Shown here: positions 17,663 through 26,995 of the stretch, one piece after another
Layout: each line of letters begins with the position of its first letter
Position numbering within the stretch: the stretch's first letter is position 1
From: Tahibacter sp042701255
GTDB taxonomy: Bacteria; Pseudomonadota; Gammaproteobacteria; Xanthomonadales; Rhodanobacteraceae
DNA: 64,000 nt
Assembly (NCBI RefSeq): GCF_042701255.1
Contig: NZ_CP170554.1
Location: 248,001 to 312,000 of the forward strand
Direction: 5' to 3'
Notes under the pieces: model-generated
Database searches by the model: none
Told to the model about the DNA's origin: nothing
What the model saw: only the letters and a program-made list of their open reading frames with translations
Made by a program: the position numbers and the translations under genes

Positions 17663-18484
17663 ATGTATCACTCTCAATTTCCGTGGGTAGAGCTGTATAG
17701 CGCACTGCTGGATCTGTCCGACGCCGACGGCGACGCGTATCCGGCCGTATTGCAGCCATGGCTGGTGCAGCATGCCGAGGAGGCACGCTGGCCGCTGGAA
17801 TTCGCGCAGCGCACGCAGGGCAACTGGAAGGCGGCGACCAGCGAAGACCTGTGCCGGCTGTACGCCATGTTCCGCGTCACCTCGCTGTTGCTGCTGCGCT
17901 TCCAGCAGGGCCGCGCGGACGGTACGGACTACGCCGGTCCCGTCATTACGGCAGAGGGGTTCCGGGCGTTTCACCTCTCGCTCGGCCTGCATGTTCCGCA
18001 GACGCCGGCTTATCACCCGTTCTTTCATGAAATCGTCGCCGTCGAGCCCCTGCCGGATGCCGCGGCGCCGGTATTCGTGCTCGGCGAACACTGGCCGGCG
18101 CTCATGCTCGGGGACCTGCTGTACCTGCGCGCCGGCTGCACGGTCGCGGCGGGCGAAGATCACGTGGTCAAACGCATTGCCGAGCACAGCACGCTGTACT
18201 GGACGTTCCGGCGCAAGGACCGCCCGTACAAGGATCTGTCCCACGGCTGGGGCAGCAATTCCCAATGGGCGACCGCGCTGCGGCGCGACTACCGCACGCC
18301 TCTGGCGTATCACTACAACATCGACGCCAGGAGCGCGCTGCCGCCACCCGGAACGACAGCCGACGCGGCGCTGATGCACGAACTGCTGCGCCACCGGGGG
18401 CTGATCCGCACGGCGGCCGACGATTCGGATCTGTTTCCTTATTGCTATGCCCACGTGGAGCCCGTCACCGCGGCCGGCGACTGA
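17663..18484 (+). CDS. Uncharacterised protein, no recognised domain
   Basis: A 273-residue soluble protein without signal peptide or membrane segment. Several blocks look like conserved family signatures (YHPFFHEIVAVEP, STLYWTFRRK, LSHGWGSNSQW and FPYCYAH), but I cannot attach them to a named family. Histidines and tryptophans cluster in these blocks, which could form a metal or substrate site. It stands alone, 153 bases after the membrane-anchored gene, and ends before a strong terminator at 18565. No good ribosome binding site precedes the ATG, so the start is uncertain. Confidence 0.7.
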   Translation: MYHSQFPWVELYSALLDLSDADGDAYPAVLQPWLVQHAEEARWPLEFAQRTQGNWKAATSEDLCRLYAMFRVTSLLLLRFQQGRADGTDYAGPVITAEGFRAFHLSLGLHVPQTPAYHPFFHEIVAVEPLPDAAAPVFVLGEHWPALMLGDLLYLRAGCTVAAGEDHVVKRIAEHSTLYWTFRRKDRPYKDLSHGWGSNSQWATALRRDYRTPLAYHYNIDARSALPPPGTTADAALMHELLRHRGLIRTAADDSDLFPYCYAHVEPVTAAGD

Positions 18485-18564
18485 ACGCGCGGCAGCGCCG
18501 GGCTCGGCGTAGCGCGCCGATGCCGGCGCAGCGGCATGCGCGCTTCGCCACTGCTCCCGCACTC

Positions 18565-18595
18565 AAAAAAATCCCGGCCGGGGCCGGGATTTTTT
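18565..18595. terminator. Bidirectional Rho-independent terminator
   Basis: The stem ATCCCGGC/GCCGGGAT is flanked by an A run on the left and a T run on the right, so it can end transcription in both directions. It lies between the convergent uncharacterised gene and prc. Confidence 0.88.
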
Positions 18596-18618
18596 CATGG
18601 CGGCGACGCGTTGCCTGC

Positions 18619-20850
18619 TCAGTCGACGCTGATGCGTCCCGGCGGTTGCTGCTGCGGCAGCACCTGCTGGGCGAGCTTGGTATCGGCGCGGATCAGGCCG
18701 ACTTCGTCGGCGAGGATGTGCGCGGCTTCTTCCAGCGGTACGTCCTTGCGCTGCTTGGCCTGCTTCTCGCGCTCGACCTGGCTCTTGATGCTGCGCTCGT
18801 CGGCCTGCAGGCCGTCGTCGGACGCGGCCGTCGCGGCTTCGTCGTCGCCGTCCTCGGCTGCCGTGCCTTCGCTGATGCGCGTGACCGTCGTGCTCGCGAG
18901 CGAAGGATTGTCCTTCTGCGCCTGTTCCAGCGCCGCACGTTCGGCGTCGCGGGTCTTCTTGCGTGCTTCCTGGTCGTCGCGTTCCTTGCGTCGCGTGGTT
19001 TCGTTCAGCGACACGGTCTTCTCCGCGCGCAGACGCTTCACCTCGGACTGGTCCTCGGCGTAGTACGCCCATTCCTGCGACTTGGCGATGCGCGCCTCGT
19101 GGCGCGTCGTCAGCATCGGCAGCACGGGCTTGAGATCGGCCACGGCGTCATACGAAGCCGGCGTGATCGAGCTCCAGGGCAGCGCGTTCGGATAGCTCGA
19201 CTCGCCGAATTCCTTGGCCTCGCCGGCGTCGGGGAAGGCGATGTCGGGCACCACGCCGCGCAGCTGGGTCGTGCCGCCGTTGATGCGGAAGAACTGCGCG
19301 CTGGTCATCTTGAGTTCGCCGTACTTCGGCTTCTCGTTCTGCGCGGCGTTGTCGAGATCGACGAGCATCTGCACCGTGCCCTTGCCGAAGGTCGGTTCGC
19401 CGATGATCAGGCCGCGGCCGTAGTCCTGGATCGCCGCGGCGAAGATTTCCGAGGCCGAGGCCGAACCGCGGTTGACCATGACGGCGAGCGGACCGTCCCA
19501 GGCCATGCCGGACTGGTGGTCTTCCTCGGCTTCGATGCGGCCCTGGGCGCTGCGCACCTGCACGACCGGGCCCTTGTCGATGAACAGGCCGGTCAGCTCG
19601 GTCGCTTCGCTGAGGCTGCCGCCGCCGTTGTTGCGCAGGTCGATGACGACGCCGTCGACCTTTTCCTGCTTCAGCTCGGCGAGCAGCTTGGCCGTGTCGC
19701 GCGTCGCGCTCTTGTAGTCCTTGTCGCCGCGGCGGCGCGCGTCGAAATCGAGATAGAACGTCGGCAGCTGGATCACGCCGACGCGGCGCACGGCGTCGCC
19801 GTCCTTGACCTCGATGATCTGCTTCTTGGCCGCCTGTTCCTCGATGCTGACCTTCTTGCGCACCAGCGCCAGGGTCTGGTGCTTCGCGTCGGGGCCGCCG
19901 TCGGCCGGCAGCACTTCCAGGCGCACGACCGTGTCCTTCTGGCCGCGGATCTGCTCGACCACGTCGTCGAGGCGCCAGCCGATCACGTCGTTGATCTGGC
20001 CGTGTTCGCCCTGACCGACGCCGAGGATGCGGTCGCCGACCTTGAGCTTACCCGACAGCGCGGCCGGGCCGCCCGGCACGATCTCGCGGATCGCGGTGTA
20101 TTCGTCCTCGCGCTGCAGCACCGCGCCGATGCCTTCGAGCGACAGCTTCATCGAGATGTCGAAGTTCTCGCTGGCGCGCGGGCCGAGGTAGTTCGTATGC
20201 GGCTCGATCGAGGTCGCGTACGCGTTCATGAAGGTCTGGAACACGTCCTCGCTGTTGATCTGCGCGACGCGGTCGCCGAAGCCCGCATAGCGCTTGTCCA
20301 GCGTCTTGCGGATCTCGTCGTCCTTCTTGTTGGCGAGCTTCAGGCGCAGCACGTCGTTCTTGACGCGCTTGCGCCAGAGATCGTCGAGCTCGGCCGTGCT
20401 GGTCGCCCAGGTCGCCTTCTCGCGATCGTAGGAATAGCTTTCCTGCGTGTTCAGATCGAACGGCTTCTCCAGCAGCTTGCGCGAATAGGCCGTGCGTTCG
20501 GCCACGCGCTGCAGGTAGAGATTGAACACCGCGAACGGCATCGACAGGTCTTTGTTGTAGATCGCGTCGTCGAGCTGTTCGCGCGCGCCGCTGAAGCGGT
20601 CGACGTCGGATTTCAGGAAGAACAGCTTTTCGCCGTCGAGCGAGTCGAAGTAGGCGTCGAACATCTTGGCCGACATCGCATCGTCGAGCGGCACGGCCTT
20701 GTAGTGGAATCGCGTCAGGAAGCGCGACGCCCAGATGGCCGCTTCGGCCTGGTCTTCAACGGGCTTGAGCAGCGGACCGGACTGCCCGGTCGGCTTGGCC
20801 GCGACGACGGCGGAAGCCAGGAGAGCGAGGACGATCAGGGTCTTGCGCAT
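18619..20850 (-). CDS. prc: Carboxy-terminal processing protease Prc (Tsp)
   Basis: A 743-residue periplasmic protease, full length for the Prc/Tsp subtype. A signal peptide covers residues 1-18. The PDZ domain is at about 235-320 (LEGIGAVLQ and KVGDRILGV), followed by the S41 catalytic core: S465 in RGSASASEIF, D476 and K490 in FGKGTVQ are spaced as the E. coli catalytic triad. The C-terminal DUF3340-like part (620-743) is charged and coiled-coil-like. Prc degrades misfolded periplasmic proteins and murein hydrolases such as MepS. GGAGAG precedes the ATG. It lies 29 bases after lipA on the same strand. Confidence 0.95.
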   Translation of the reverse strand: MRKTLIVLALLASAVVAAKPTGQSGPLLKPVEDQAEAAIWASRFLTRFHYKAVPLDDAMSAKMFDAYFDSLDGEKLFFLKSDVDRFSGAREQLDDAIYNKDLSMPFAVFNLYLQRVAERTAYSRKLLEKPFDLNTQESYSYDREKATWATSTAELDDLWRKRVKNDVLRLKLANKKDDEIRKTLDKRYAGFGDRVAQINSEDVFQTFMNAYATSIEPHTNYLGPRASENFDISMKLSLEGIGAVLQREDEYTAIREIVPGGPAALSGKLKVGDRILGVGQGEHGQINDVIGWRLDDVVEQIRGQKDTVVRLEVLPADGGPDAKHQTLALVRKKVSIEEQAAKKQIIEVKDGDAVRRVGVIQLPTFYLDFDARRRGDKDYKSATRDTAKLLAELKQEKVDGVVIDLRNNGGGSLSEATELTGLFIDKGPVVQVRSAQGRIEAEEDHQSGMAWDGPLAVMVNRGSASASEIFAAAIQDYGRGLIIGEPTFGKGTVQMLVDLDNAAQNEKPKYGELKMTSAQFFRINGGTTQLRGVVPDIAFPDAGEAKEFGESSYPNALPWSSITPASYDAVADLKPVLPMLTTRHEARIAKSQEWAYYAEDQSEVKRLRAEKTVSLNETTRRKERDDQEARKKTRDAERAALEQAQKDNPSLASTTVTRISEGTAAEDGDDEAATAASDDGLQADERSIKSQVEREKQAKQRKDVPLEEAAHILADEVGLIRADTKLAQQVLPQQQPPGRISVD

Positions 20851-20879
20851 GTTTTTCTCTCCAGCGAAACGCGATCTTG

Positions 20880-21863
20880 CTAAGCGGTCTGAACAATGCC
20901 GGCGGCGTGGGCCATCTCGTCCGCATGGTAGGACGAGCGCACCATCGGTCCCGAAGCCACGTGCTGGAAACCCAGGCGATAGCCCAGCTCTTCCAGCGCC
21001 TTGAACTCATCCGGCGTCCAGTAACGAATTACCGGATGGTGGTGCGGCGTGGGTTGCAGGTATTGACCAATGGTCACCATGTCGACAGCGTGCGCACGCA
21101 GATCGTTCAGTGCGCCTTCGACCTGTGACCAGGTTTCACCGAGTCCGAGCATGATGCCGGATTTGGTCGGCACGTCCGGATGCTGCGCCTTGAACTGCTG
21201 CAGCAGATCCAGCGACCAGTCGTAGTCGGCGCCGGGGCGCACTTCGCGATACAGCTCGCGCACGGTTTCGAGATTGTGGTTGAACACGTCCGGCGGCGCG
21301 GTCGCGAGGATTTCCAGCGCGCGCTCCATGCGGCCCTTGCCGCGGAAGTCCGGCGTCAGGATCTCGATCTGGATGTTCGGACTCTGCTCGCGCACGAGGC
21401 GGATGCAGTCGGCAAAATGCTGGGCGCCGCCGTCGCGCAGATCGTCGCGGTCCACCGAGGTGATCACGACGTAGCGCAGGCCCATGTCGCGGATCGTGTC
21501 GGCCAGGTGCTGCGGTTCCTGTGCATCCGGCGGCTTGGGCCGGCCGTGGGCCACGTCGCAGAACGAGCAGCGCCGCGTGCAGACCTCGCCGAGGATCATG
21601 AAGGTCGCCGTGCCCTTGCCGAAGCATTCGTGGATGTTCGGGCAGGACGCTTCCTCGCAGACCGTGACCAGGCGGTTCTCGCGCAGCTTGGCCTTGAGCT
21701 TGGCCACTGCGTTGCCCGGCGGAATGCGTACGCGTATCCAGTCGGGCTTGCGCAGCCGCGGTGCCTGATCGAACACGGCGCGGTTGCGCGCGATCTTGTC
21801 TTCGCCGAGCTGCTTCTCGCCGACGACGACGATGGGGATGGCCTTGGAGGTCGAGGATTCCAT
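20880..21863 (-). CDS. lipA: Lipoyl synthase LipA
   Basis: A 327-residue radical-SAM enzyme that inserts two sulfurs into protein-bound octanoyl groups. The auxiliary cluster motif is CEEASCPNIHEC and the radical-SAM motif is CTRRCSFC; the C-terminal RSSYHADE supplies the conserved serine ligand. The start at 21863 is chosen by family length. Because of an insertion in the upstream lipB, the frame is open from the lipB start at 22553 straight through lipA, so automated calls may report a 557-residue protein. The true lipB stop would lie 5 bases before the lipA ATG. Confidence 0.95.
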   Translation of the reverse strand: MESSTSKAIPIVVVGEKQLGEDKIARNRAVFDQAPRLRKPDWIRVRIPPGNAVAKLKAKLRENRLVTVCEEASCPNIHECFGKGTATFMILGEVCTRRCSFCDVAHGRPKPPDAQEPQHLADTIRDMGLRYVVITSVDRDDLRDGGAQHFADCIRLVREQSPNIQIEILTPDFRGKGRMERALEILATAPPDVFNHNLETVRELYREVRPGADYDWSLDLLQQFKAQHPDVPTKSGIMLGLGETWSQVEGALNDLRAHAVDMVTIGQYLQPTPHHHPVIRYWTPDEFKALEELGYRLGFQHVASGPMVRSSYHADEMAHAAGIVQTA

Positions 21864-21868
21864 GCGAT

Positions 21869-22553
21869 TCACGCGAGAGCGGCGACGGCGGGAGCCGGTG
21901 CCGGGATGACGGGGTCGGCTGCCTGGGGCCGCAGTTCCAGCTGCCGTGCGAGCTCGTCGACGAGGCTGGATTGCAGCACGGCCAGGCTGGCCGGGCCGCC
22001 CAAGTCTCAGCACCTGGGTCACCGCCAAACCCTTATAACCGCAGGGATTGATGCGGTGGAACGGCTCCAGGTCCATGGCCGCGTTGAAGGCCAGACCGTG
22101 GAAAGAACAACCGCGCCGCACGCGCAGGCCGAGCGCCGCGACCTTGGCGCCGGCGACGTAGACGCCGGGTGCGCCCTCGCGCCGTTCGGCGGCGATGTTC
22201 CAGTTTGCCAGCGTATCGATGACGGCCTGCTCGATGCGCTGCACGAGTTCGCGCACGCCGATGCCGCGCCGGCGCAGATCCACGAGCACGTAGGCCATGA
22301 TCTGGCCCGGGCCGTGGTAGGTGACCTGGCCGCCGCGGTCGACCGGAATGACCGGAATGTCGCCCGGCGCGAGCACGTGTTCGGTCTTGCCGGCCTGGCC
22401 CAGGGTGAACACCGGTTCGTGCTGCAGCAGCCAGAACTCGTCGGTGGTGTCGGCCGTGCGTGCATCGGTGAACGCCTGCATCGCGCGCCAGACCGGTTCG
22501 TAGGGCCACAGGCCCGGCAGCTCGCGCACGAGGACCGGCAACCGTTCGCTCAT
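21869..22553 (-). pseudogene. lipB: Octanoyltransferase LipB with 3'-end frameshift
   Basis: LipB transfers octanoate from acyl carrier protein to lipoyl domains. From the start to about residue 181 the frame reads a normal LipB, including RGGQVTYHGPGQ, the catalytic Lys in VAGAKVAALGLRVRRG and the catalytic Cys in INPCGYKG. At 22001-22010 the minus strand reads CTGAGACTTG where CTGGACTTG would keep frame; one extra base shifts the frame. Skipping it restores a plausible tail (LGGPASLAVLQSSLVDELAR) ending at a TGA at 21869. Both catalytic residues lie before the shift, so some function may survive. A sequencing error is equally possible. Confidence 0.82.
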
Positions 22554-22640
22554 GGCTGCGGCATCCGTGGCGGCCGGGCGCCGGCGAAAGCCGGCGCGGA
22601 CAGGCGGAAAGCGGTCATCGTGCGGAGTTCGTGGTCGGCC

Positions 22641-22934
22641 TCAGAGCGTCCAGCGTATGTCCGGATCGGCGCGCAGCACTTCGTGGGCGGCGTCGTACTT
22701 CTCGCGGTCCGGGCAGGTGAAGCTGACCGTCACCGAGACGTAGTTGCCTTCGCGCGAGGGCCGCGAACGGACCGAGCCCTCGAGCACGTTCAGGCCCAGA
22801 CTCGCGATGTGCAGCGGCACGCGTTCGACGAGATCCGCATTGCCGTTGCCGACCGCGGTGATCTCGAACACGCCGGGAAATTGGAATCCCTGCTGCGGCG
22901 ATTCGGGCTGGATGTCGTCCAGATTGCGCATCAT
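22641..22934 (-). CDS. ybeD: DUF493 (YbeD) family protein
   Basis: A 97-residue ferredoxin-like alpha/beta protein of the DUF493 family. PGVFEITAVGNGNADLVERV and the final HEVLRADPDIRWTL are typical. YbeD is encoded next to dacA and lipB in most gammaproteobacteria; an ACT-like regulatory role has been proposed from structure but not proven. The start at 22934 overlaps the dacA stop (ATGATG), giving translational coupling; an ATG three bases later is equally good. Confidence 0.9.
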   Translation of the reverse strand: MMRNLDDIQPESPQQGFQFPGVFEITAVGNGNADLVERVPLHIASLGLNVLEGSVRSRPSREGNYVSVTVSFTCPDREKYDAAHEVLRADPDIRWTL

Positions 22935-24187
22935 TTGGTATCCGGTTGTTTCGACGGTTGTACCGCCTCGTCGCTCTTGAACCACAGCATGATGCTGTCA
23001 CCGACGCGACGCATGAAGCCGGCTTCAGGGTACTCCTGCAGCGCGACGATCGGGCGTTCGATCAACGGCTTGCCGTCGAGCGAAATACGCAGGGTGCCGA
23101 GCTTCTGTCCCTTGGTGTACGGAGCGACGAAGCGGCCGGGCACGTCCATCGAGGCCTTGAGGTCGGCATAGCGGCCGCGCGGCAAGGTCACGAGCACGTC
23201 CTCGTTCACGCCGAGCTGAATGGTGTCAGCCAGGCCCTTCCACAAGGTCGGCTCGGCCACGGGCTTGTCGATGCTGTAGAGCTTGTGCGTCTCGTAGAAG
23301 CGGAAGCCGTAGTTCAGCAGCTCCTGGGTCATGTCGGCGCGGACCTTCTCGCCCTTGGTGCCCATGACCACGGTGATCAGGCGGCTCTCGTCGCGCTTGG
23401 CCGAGGCGGCCAGACAGTAGCCGGCGGCGGAATGATGGCCGGTCTTGATGCCGTCGACCGACGCGTCGCGCCAGAGCAGCGCGTTGCGGTTGTGCTGCTT
23501 GATGCCGTTCCACTCGAACTCCTTGATCGCGTAGATCTTGTAGTCCTCGGGGAAATCGCGGATCAGCGCCCGCGACAGGGTCGCGATGTCGTGCGCCGTG
23601 GTGTAGTGGTTCGGCGCGGACAGGCCGCTGGCGTTGACGAAATGCGTGCCGGTCAGGCTCAGGCGCTTGGCGTATTCGTTCATGAGGTCGGAGAACACCG
23701 CCTCGGAACCGGCCAGATGCTCAGCCAGCGCGATCGCCGAATCGTTGCCGGACTGGACGATCATACCCATGAGCAGATCGTGCAGCTTCACCTTGGAATT
23801 CAGTGCGAGGAAGCTCGTCGAGCCGTCGGTGCCGGCGCCGCCGCCGCGCCAGGCGTTTTCGCTGATGAACACTTCGTCGTCGGGCTTGACCTTGCCGGCG
23901 GCGAGCTCGGCCGAGACCACGTAGGACGTCATGATCTTGGTGATCGACGCCGGCTCCACGCGTTCGTCCGGATTGCTGGAAGCGAGGATCTGCCCGGTCG
24001 CGTAATCCATGAGCACCCAGGCTTTCGCGTCCAGGGTCGGCGGCGGCGGCATCGGCGCATTGATGGCCGTCGGCGCCGGCGCGGCCGGACGCGGTACGGC
24101 CGGCGTCGGCGCCGGCGTCTGGGCCGACGCGAAGCCGGCGCAGGTGGTCAGCAGAAGGCTGGCGAGCAGGTTCAAGCGATACGACAT
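22931..24187 (-). CDS. dacA: D-alanyl-D-alanine carboxypeptidase DacA/DacC (PBP5/6)
   Basis: A 418-residue low-molecular-mass penicillin-binding protein that trims the terminal D-Ala from peptidoglycan stems. A signal peptide (1-22) is followed by a Pro/Ala linker. The active-site motifs are S81-x-x-K84 in EPASITK, S146-G147-N148 and K248-T249-G250. The C-terminal PBP5-type beta domain (about 290-380) and an amphipathic membrane-anchoring helix (RRVGDSIMLWFK) are present. It lies between rlpA and DUF493. Confidence 0.94.
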   Translation of the reverse strand: MSYRLNLLASLLLTTCAGFASAQTPAPTPAVPRPAAPAPTAINAPMPPPPTLDAKAWVLMDYATGQILASSNPDERVEPASITKIMTSYVVSAELAAGKVKPDDEVFISENAWRGGGAGTDGSTSFLALNSKVKLHDLLMGMIVQSGNDSAIALAEHLAGSEAVFSDLMNEYAKRLSLTGTHFVNASGLSAPNHYTTAHDIATLSRALIRDFPEDYKIYAIKEFEWNGIKQHNRNALLWRDASVDGIKTGHHSAAGYCLAASAKRDESRLITVVMGTKGEKVRADMTQELLNYGFRFYETHKLYSIDKPVAEPTLWKGLADTIQLGVNEDVLVTLPRGRYADLKASMDVPGRFVAPYTKGQKLGTLRISLDGKPLIERPIVALQEYPEAGFMRRVGDSIMLWFKSDEAVQPSKQPDTK

Positions 24188-24365
24188 GATTCTTCCGTAC
24201 AGGTAGGCCGGTCAGGACCGGCGTTCAAGAGAAATCCGAAAGCCGGAACGTGCTTTTGCGTGCGTCGCCCGTTCCGCGTCAAGAGGGTCGGCCGATGCCG
24301 GTTTGCCGGCGTTCGGCTATGGCATTCGCGGCGAATGCGCGATGGCGATGGTCGAGCCCGCCACA

Positions 24366-25358
24366 TCAGTCGATGGCGACGCGCGCTTCGCCGAGGCCGA
24401 GCTGACGCAGGGCCTGGGTCAGCCGGTCGGCTTCGTCGACGTCGCGCAGCGGTCCCAGCCGGACGCGGCGCACGCTGCGGCCGTTGACCGAGGCCTCGAC
24501 CACGCGCACCTCGCCGAGCTTGGCCGCCGCGACGCGCTGCGCCGCGCGGTCCGCATTGGCCTGTTCGCCGAACGCACCGATCTGCAGGTAGATGCGCGGC
24601 TGCGCCGTCGCGTTGGCATCGGCCACCGCGGTCGCCGGTGCCGGCGCCGAGGCTTTCGCCTCGACCGGCGTGGTGCGCGGCTGCGGCCGCGGCGGCGTCC
24701 TGGCGACGATCGCGGTGCTGCGCTGCTCGGGCTCGACTTCGCCGGGCATCAGCGCGCGGACTTCGACCAGGCCCGTGCCCTTGGGCCAGACGCCGATCTT
24801 GACCGCGGCCGCGTAGGACAGGTCGATCAGCCGGTTGTCGTGGAACGGACCGCGATCGTTGACGCGCACGACCACGCTCTTGCCGTTCTCCAGATTGGTC
24901 ACGCGCGCCCAGCTCGGCAGCGGCAGCGACTTGTGCGCGGCAGTAAATTTATACATGTCGTAGGGCTCGAAGCTCGACGTCATGTAGCCGTGGAACTTGT
25001 TGCCGTACCAGGAGGAAATGCCGCGCTCGACGTAGCCGCGCGCGGTCGGCAGCACTTCGTAGCTGCGGCCGAGCACGCTGTACGGCGAGCGGTTGCCGTA
25101 GCGCGACGGCGGCTCGTTGCTCGGTTCGGGTTCGTCGATACGGCTGACATCGATCGCCTCGCGCGGACCATCGTCCTGGGACTGGCGATAGCGTTCCGCC
25201 TGGCTGAGGCGGGTTTCTGGCGCATTCGGGGCAGATTGGGGCGCGCTGCCGGTTTGTGCCGGGCGCTGCGCAGCCGGCGGCGGCGCGGGACGGTGGCTTT
25301 TCTTGCCGCCGCAGCCGGCGAGCAGAGCGATCGCGAGCAGCAGCAGCGCGCGCTTCAC
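24366..25358 (-). CDS. rlpA: Septal-ring lytic transglycosylase RlpA, lipoprotein
   Basis: A 330-residue outer-membrane lipoprotein with GTG start; the GTGA overlap with the mltB stop fixes the start. The lipobox is LLAGC (C16). A disordered Pro/Gln region leads to the double-psi beta-barrel (about residues 108-200, with GISSWYGNKFHGYMTS and VRVNDRGPFHDNRLIDLS), which in Pseudomonas cleaves peptide-free glycan strands. The C-terminal 75 residues form a SPOR domain (IYLQIGAFGEQANADRAAQR) that binds denuded glycan at the septum. Confidence 0.93.
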   Translation of the reverse strand: MKRALLLLAIALLAGCGGKKSHRPAPPPAAQRPAQTGSAPQSAPNAPETRLSQAERYRQSQDDGPREAIDVSRIDEPEPSNEPPSRYGNRSPYSVLGRSYEVLPTARGYVERGISSWYGNKFHGYMTSSFEPYDMYKFTAAHKSLPLPSWARVTNLENGKSVVVRVNDRGPFHDNRLIDLSYAAAVKIGVWPKGTGLVEVRALMPGEVEPEQRSTAIVARTPPRPQPRTTPVEAKASAPAPATAVADANATAQPRIYLQIGAFGEQANADRAAQRVAAAKLGEVRVVEASVNGRSVRRVRLGPLRDVDEADRLTQALRQLGLGEARVAID

Positions 25359-26362
25359 GGACCGGCGCCCTCGACGCCGGCGGCGATCTGCTCGGACAGC
25401 TGCTTGACCGCCATCGCGTACATCGGACTGCGGTTGTAGCGCGTGATGACGTAGAAGTTCTGGAACGTGATCCAGTATTCCGGACCCGATTCGCCGTCGA
25501 GCTTGAGCAGGGTCGCCGGCCGCTGCGGATCGAGCTTTTCGGCGGGCTCGTAGCCCCAGGCGATCAGCTGCTCCAGCGGATAGACGGGCTCGCTGTTGGC
25601 CGGCGTGATCTCGCGCGCGCCCTCGGCCGGCTGCGCGCGCACGGCGATCGGACCGTTCTGCTCCCAGCCGTGGCCTTCGAAATAGCAGGCGATGCTCGCG
25701 ACGATGTCGGGCAGCGAATTCCACAGGTCGATGCGATCGTCGCCGTCGTAGTCGCGCGCGAACTTCGCGATCGAGCTCGGCATGAACTGGCCCCAGCCCA
25801 TGGCGCCGGCGTAGGAGCCGCGCAGTTCCTCGATCGGATAGGCCAGGTGGCCGTCGTTGAGGCGCAGCAGCTGCGACAGCTCGCCGCGGAAGAACTTCTC
25901 GCGCGGCGGATAGTGGAAAGCCAAGGTGCTCAGCGCATCGAGCACGCGGTACTTGCCGGTAATTTTGCCGTAGCTGGTTTCCACGCCGATGATCGCGACG
26001 ACGATGCTCGGCGCGACCTGGAATTCCGCCGCCGCCTTCTCGATCAGCTCGCGATTGTCGCGATAGAACGCGATGCCGCCGTCGCGGCGCTGCGGTGTCA
26101 GGAAGATCGTGCGGTAGTCCTTCCACGGCTTGACCGCTTCGGCCGGCCGCGAAATCGCATCGATGATGCTCTGCTGGTATTCGGCCTTGGCCAGGATCGC
26201 GAGTACCGCGTCGGCGTCCAGGCCGTAGTCGCGCGCCTGCTCTTCGGCGAAAGCGCGTTCCGCCGCGCTGGGCGGGGTCGCTTCCGAGGCGGCGACGGAA
26301 ATGCCGGGGACGGCGAGCAGCAGACCCGCCACGGCAGATAACACTCGGGAAAACACGGGCAT
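25355..26362 (-). CDS. mltB: Membrane-bound lytic murein transglycosylase B
   Basis: A 335-residue periplasmic enzyme that cleaves glycan strands to 1,6-anhydro products. The start at 26362 gives a signal peptide to about residue 24. The SLT-B catalytic part shows GVETSYGKITGKYRVLDAL with the catalytic Glu, and YAGAMGWGQFMPSSIAKFARDYDGDDRIDLW, here spanning residues 181-211. No lipobox cysteine is present, so this copy may be soluble or signal-anchored, unlike E. coli MltB. It overlaps rlpA by four bases. Confidence 0.93.
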   Translation of the reverse strand: MPVFSRVLSAVAGLLLAVPGISVAASEATPPSAAERAFAEEQARDYGLDADAVLAILAKAEYQQSIIDAISRPAEAVKPWKDYRTIFLTPQRRDGGIAFYRDNRELIEKAAAEFQVAPSIVVAIIGVETSYGKITGKYRVLDALSTLAFHYPPREKFFRGELSQLLRLNDGHLAYPIEELRGSYAGAMGWGQFMPSSIAKFARDYDGDDRIDLWNSLPDIVASIACYFEGHGWEQNGPIAVRAQPAEGAREITPANSEPVYPLEQLIAWGYEPAEKLDPQRPATLLKLDGESGPEYWITFQNFYVITRYNRSPMYAMAVKQLSEQIAAGVEGAGP

Positions 26363-26465
26363 CGAAGCGCCTGGCCACTCGTCTACGCAAACGGGCGCTA
26401 GGGTAGCACGCGTATCGCAGGCCCAAACCGGCGCCGCAATCACGGTTCAGCGCGCGGCCGCGCGC

Positions 26466-26906
26466 TCAGCGCAGCAGGCGCAGCGCGGAAGCCTTTTCCA
26501 GCAGGCTCTTGACGTCATCGCGCCAGCGCCGCACGGCCGGCGGCGCCTCGGGCGGGCCCTGCAGCGGCACGGCCTTGGGCGTGGCGACCTGGCCTTCCTG
26601 GGCGTAGCGCAAGGCGTCGATCGCCAGCCGGTCCCAGCGCAGGAACTGGGCCGCCGGTACGAGTACCCAGGGACTGCGCTCGCCGGCCTCGCCGAGCGGC
26701 GCCCAGACCGCCGCACCCGGCAAGGTCAGGGCCTGATCGCGCGCGCGGCCCTGCAGGCGGAACGCCATGCCGGGCAGCATGTAGAAAAGAAACGCCGTGC
26801 CGTTCACCTGCACCGAGGGCTTGCCGTAGAGGCTGCTTGCGACGGCCTCGTGCTCGCGCGTCATGAACTCGGCGATCGTGTCGTAACGCGTGCGGGCGTT
26901 GGCCAT
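26466..26906 (-). CDS. Small protein between rodA and mltB, possibly TfoX/YjbR-like
   Basis: A 146-residue soluble protein; AGGGAGG lies 10-15 bases ahead of the ATG. The order of segments (KPSVQVNGTAFLFYML, MAFRLQGRARDQALTLPG, SPWVLVP) resembles the TfoX N-terminal/YjbR fold, in which a Lys-Pro-x-x-x-V-x-G hairpin opens the sheet; the match is tentative. It has no export signal although it sits within the murein cluster, so its link to cell-wall synthesis may be only positional. Confidence 0.75.
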   Translation of the reverse strand: MANARTRYDTIAEFMTREHEAVASSLYGKPSVQVNGTAFLFYMLPGMAFRLQGRARDQALTLPGAAVWAPLGEAGERSPWVLVPAAQFLRWDRLAIDALRYAQEGQVATPKAVPLQGPPEAPPAVRRWRDDVKSLLEKASALRLLR

Positions 26907-26995
26907 CTCTGCGCATGCCTCCCTGAACGATGCAGGCGCCGGCCGCGAAGGGCGGCGCCGCGCCGATGCTACGCCGATTCGATGCGCCGTACCGC

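Noticed and set aside
18265..20883. An 870-codon open frame opposite prc
   Set aside because: It is the antisense shadow of prc, whose catalytic residues and signal peptide are clear on the minus strand.
20880..22553. A genuine bifunctional LipB-LipA enzyme
   Set aside because: The intervening 45 residues have the composition of an out-of-frame read, while the alternative frame gives a normal LipB tail and stop. The fusion is therefore more likely an indel.
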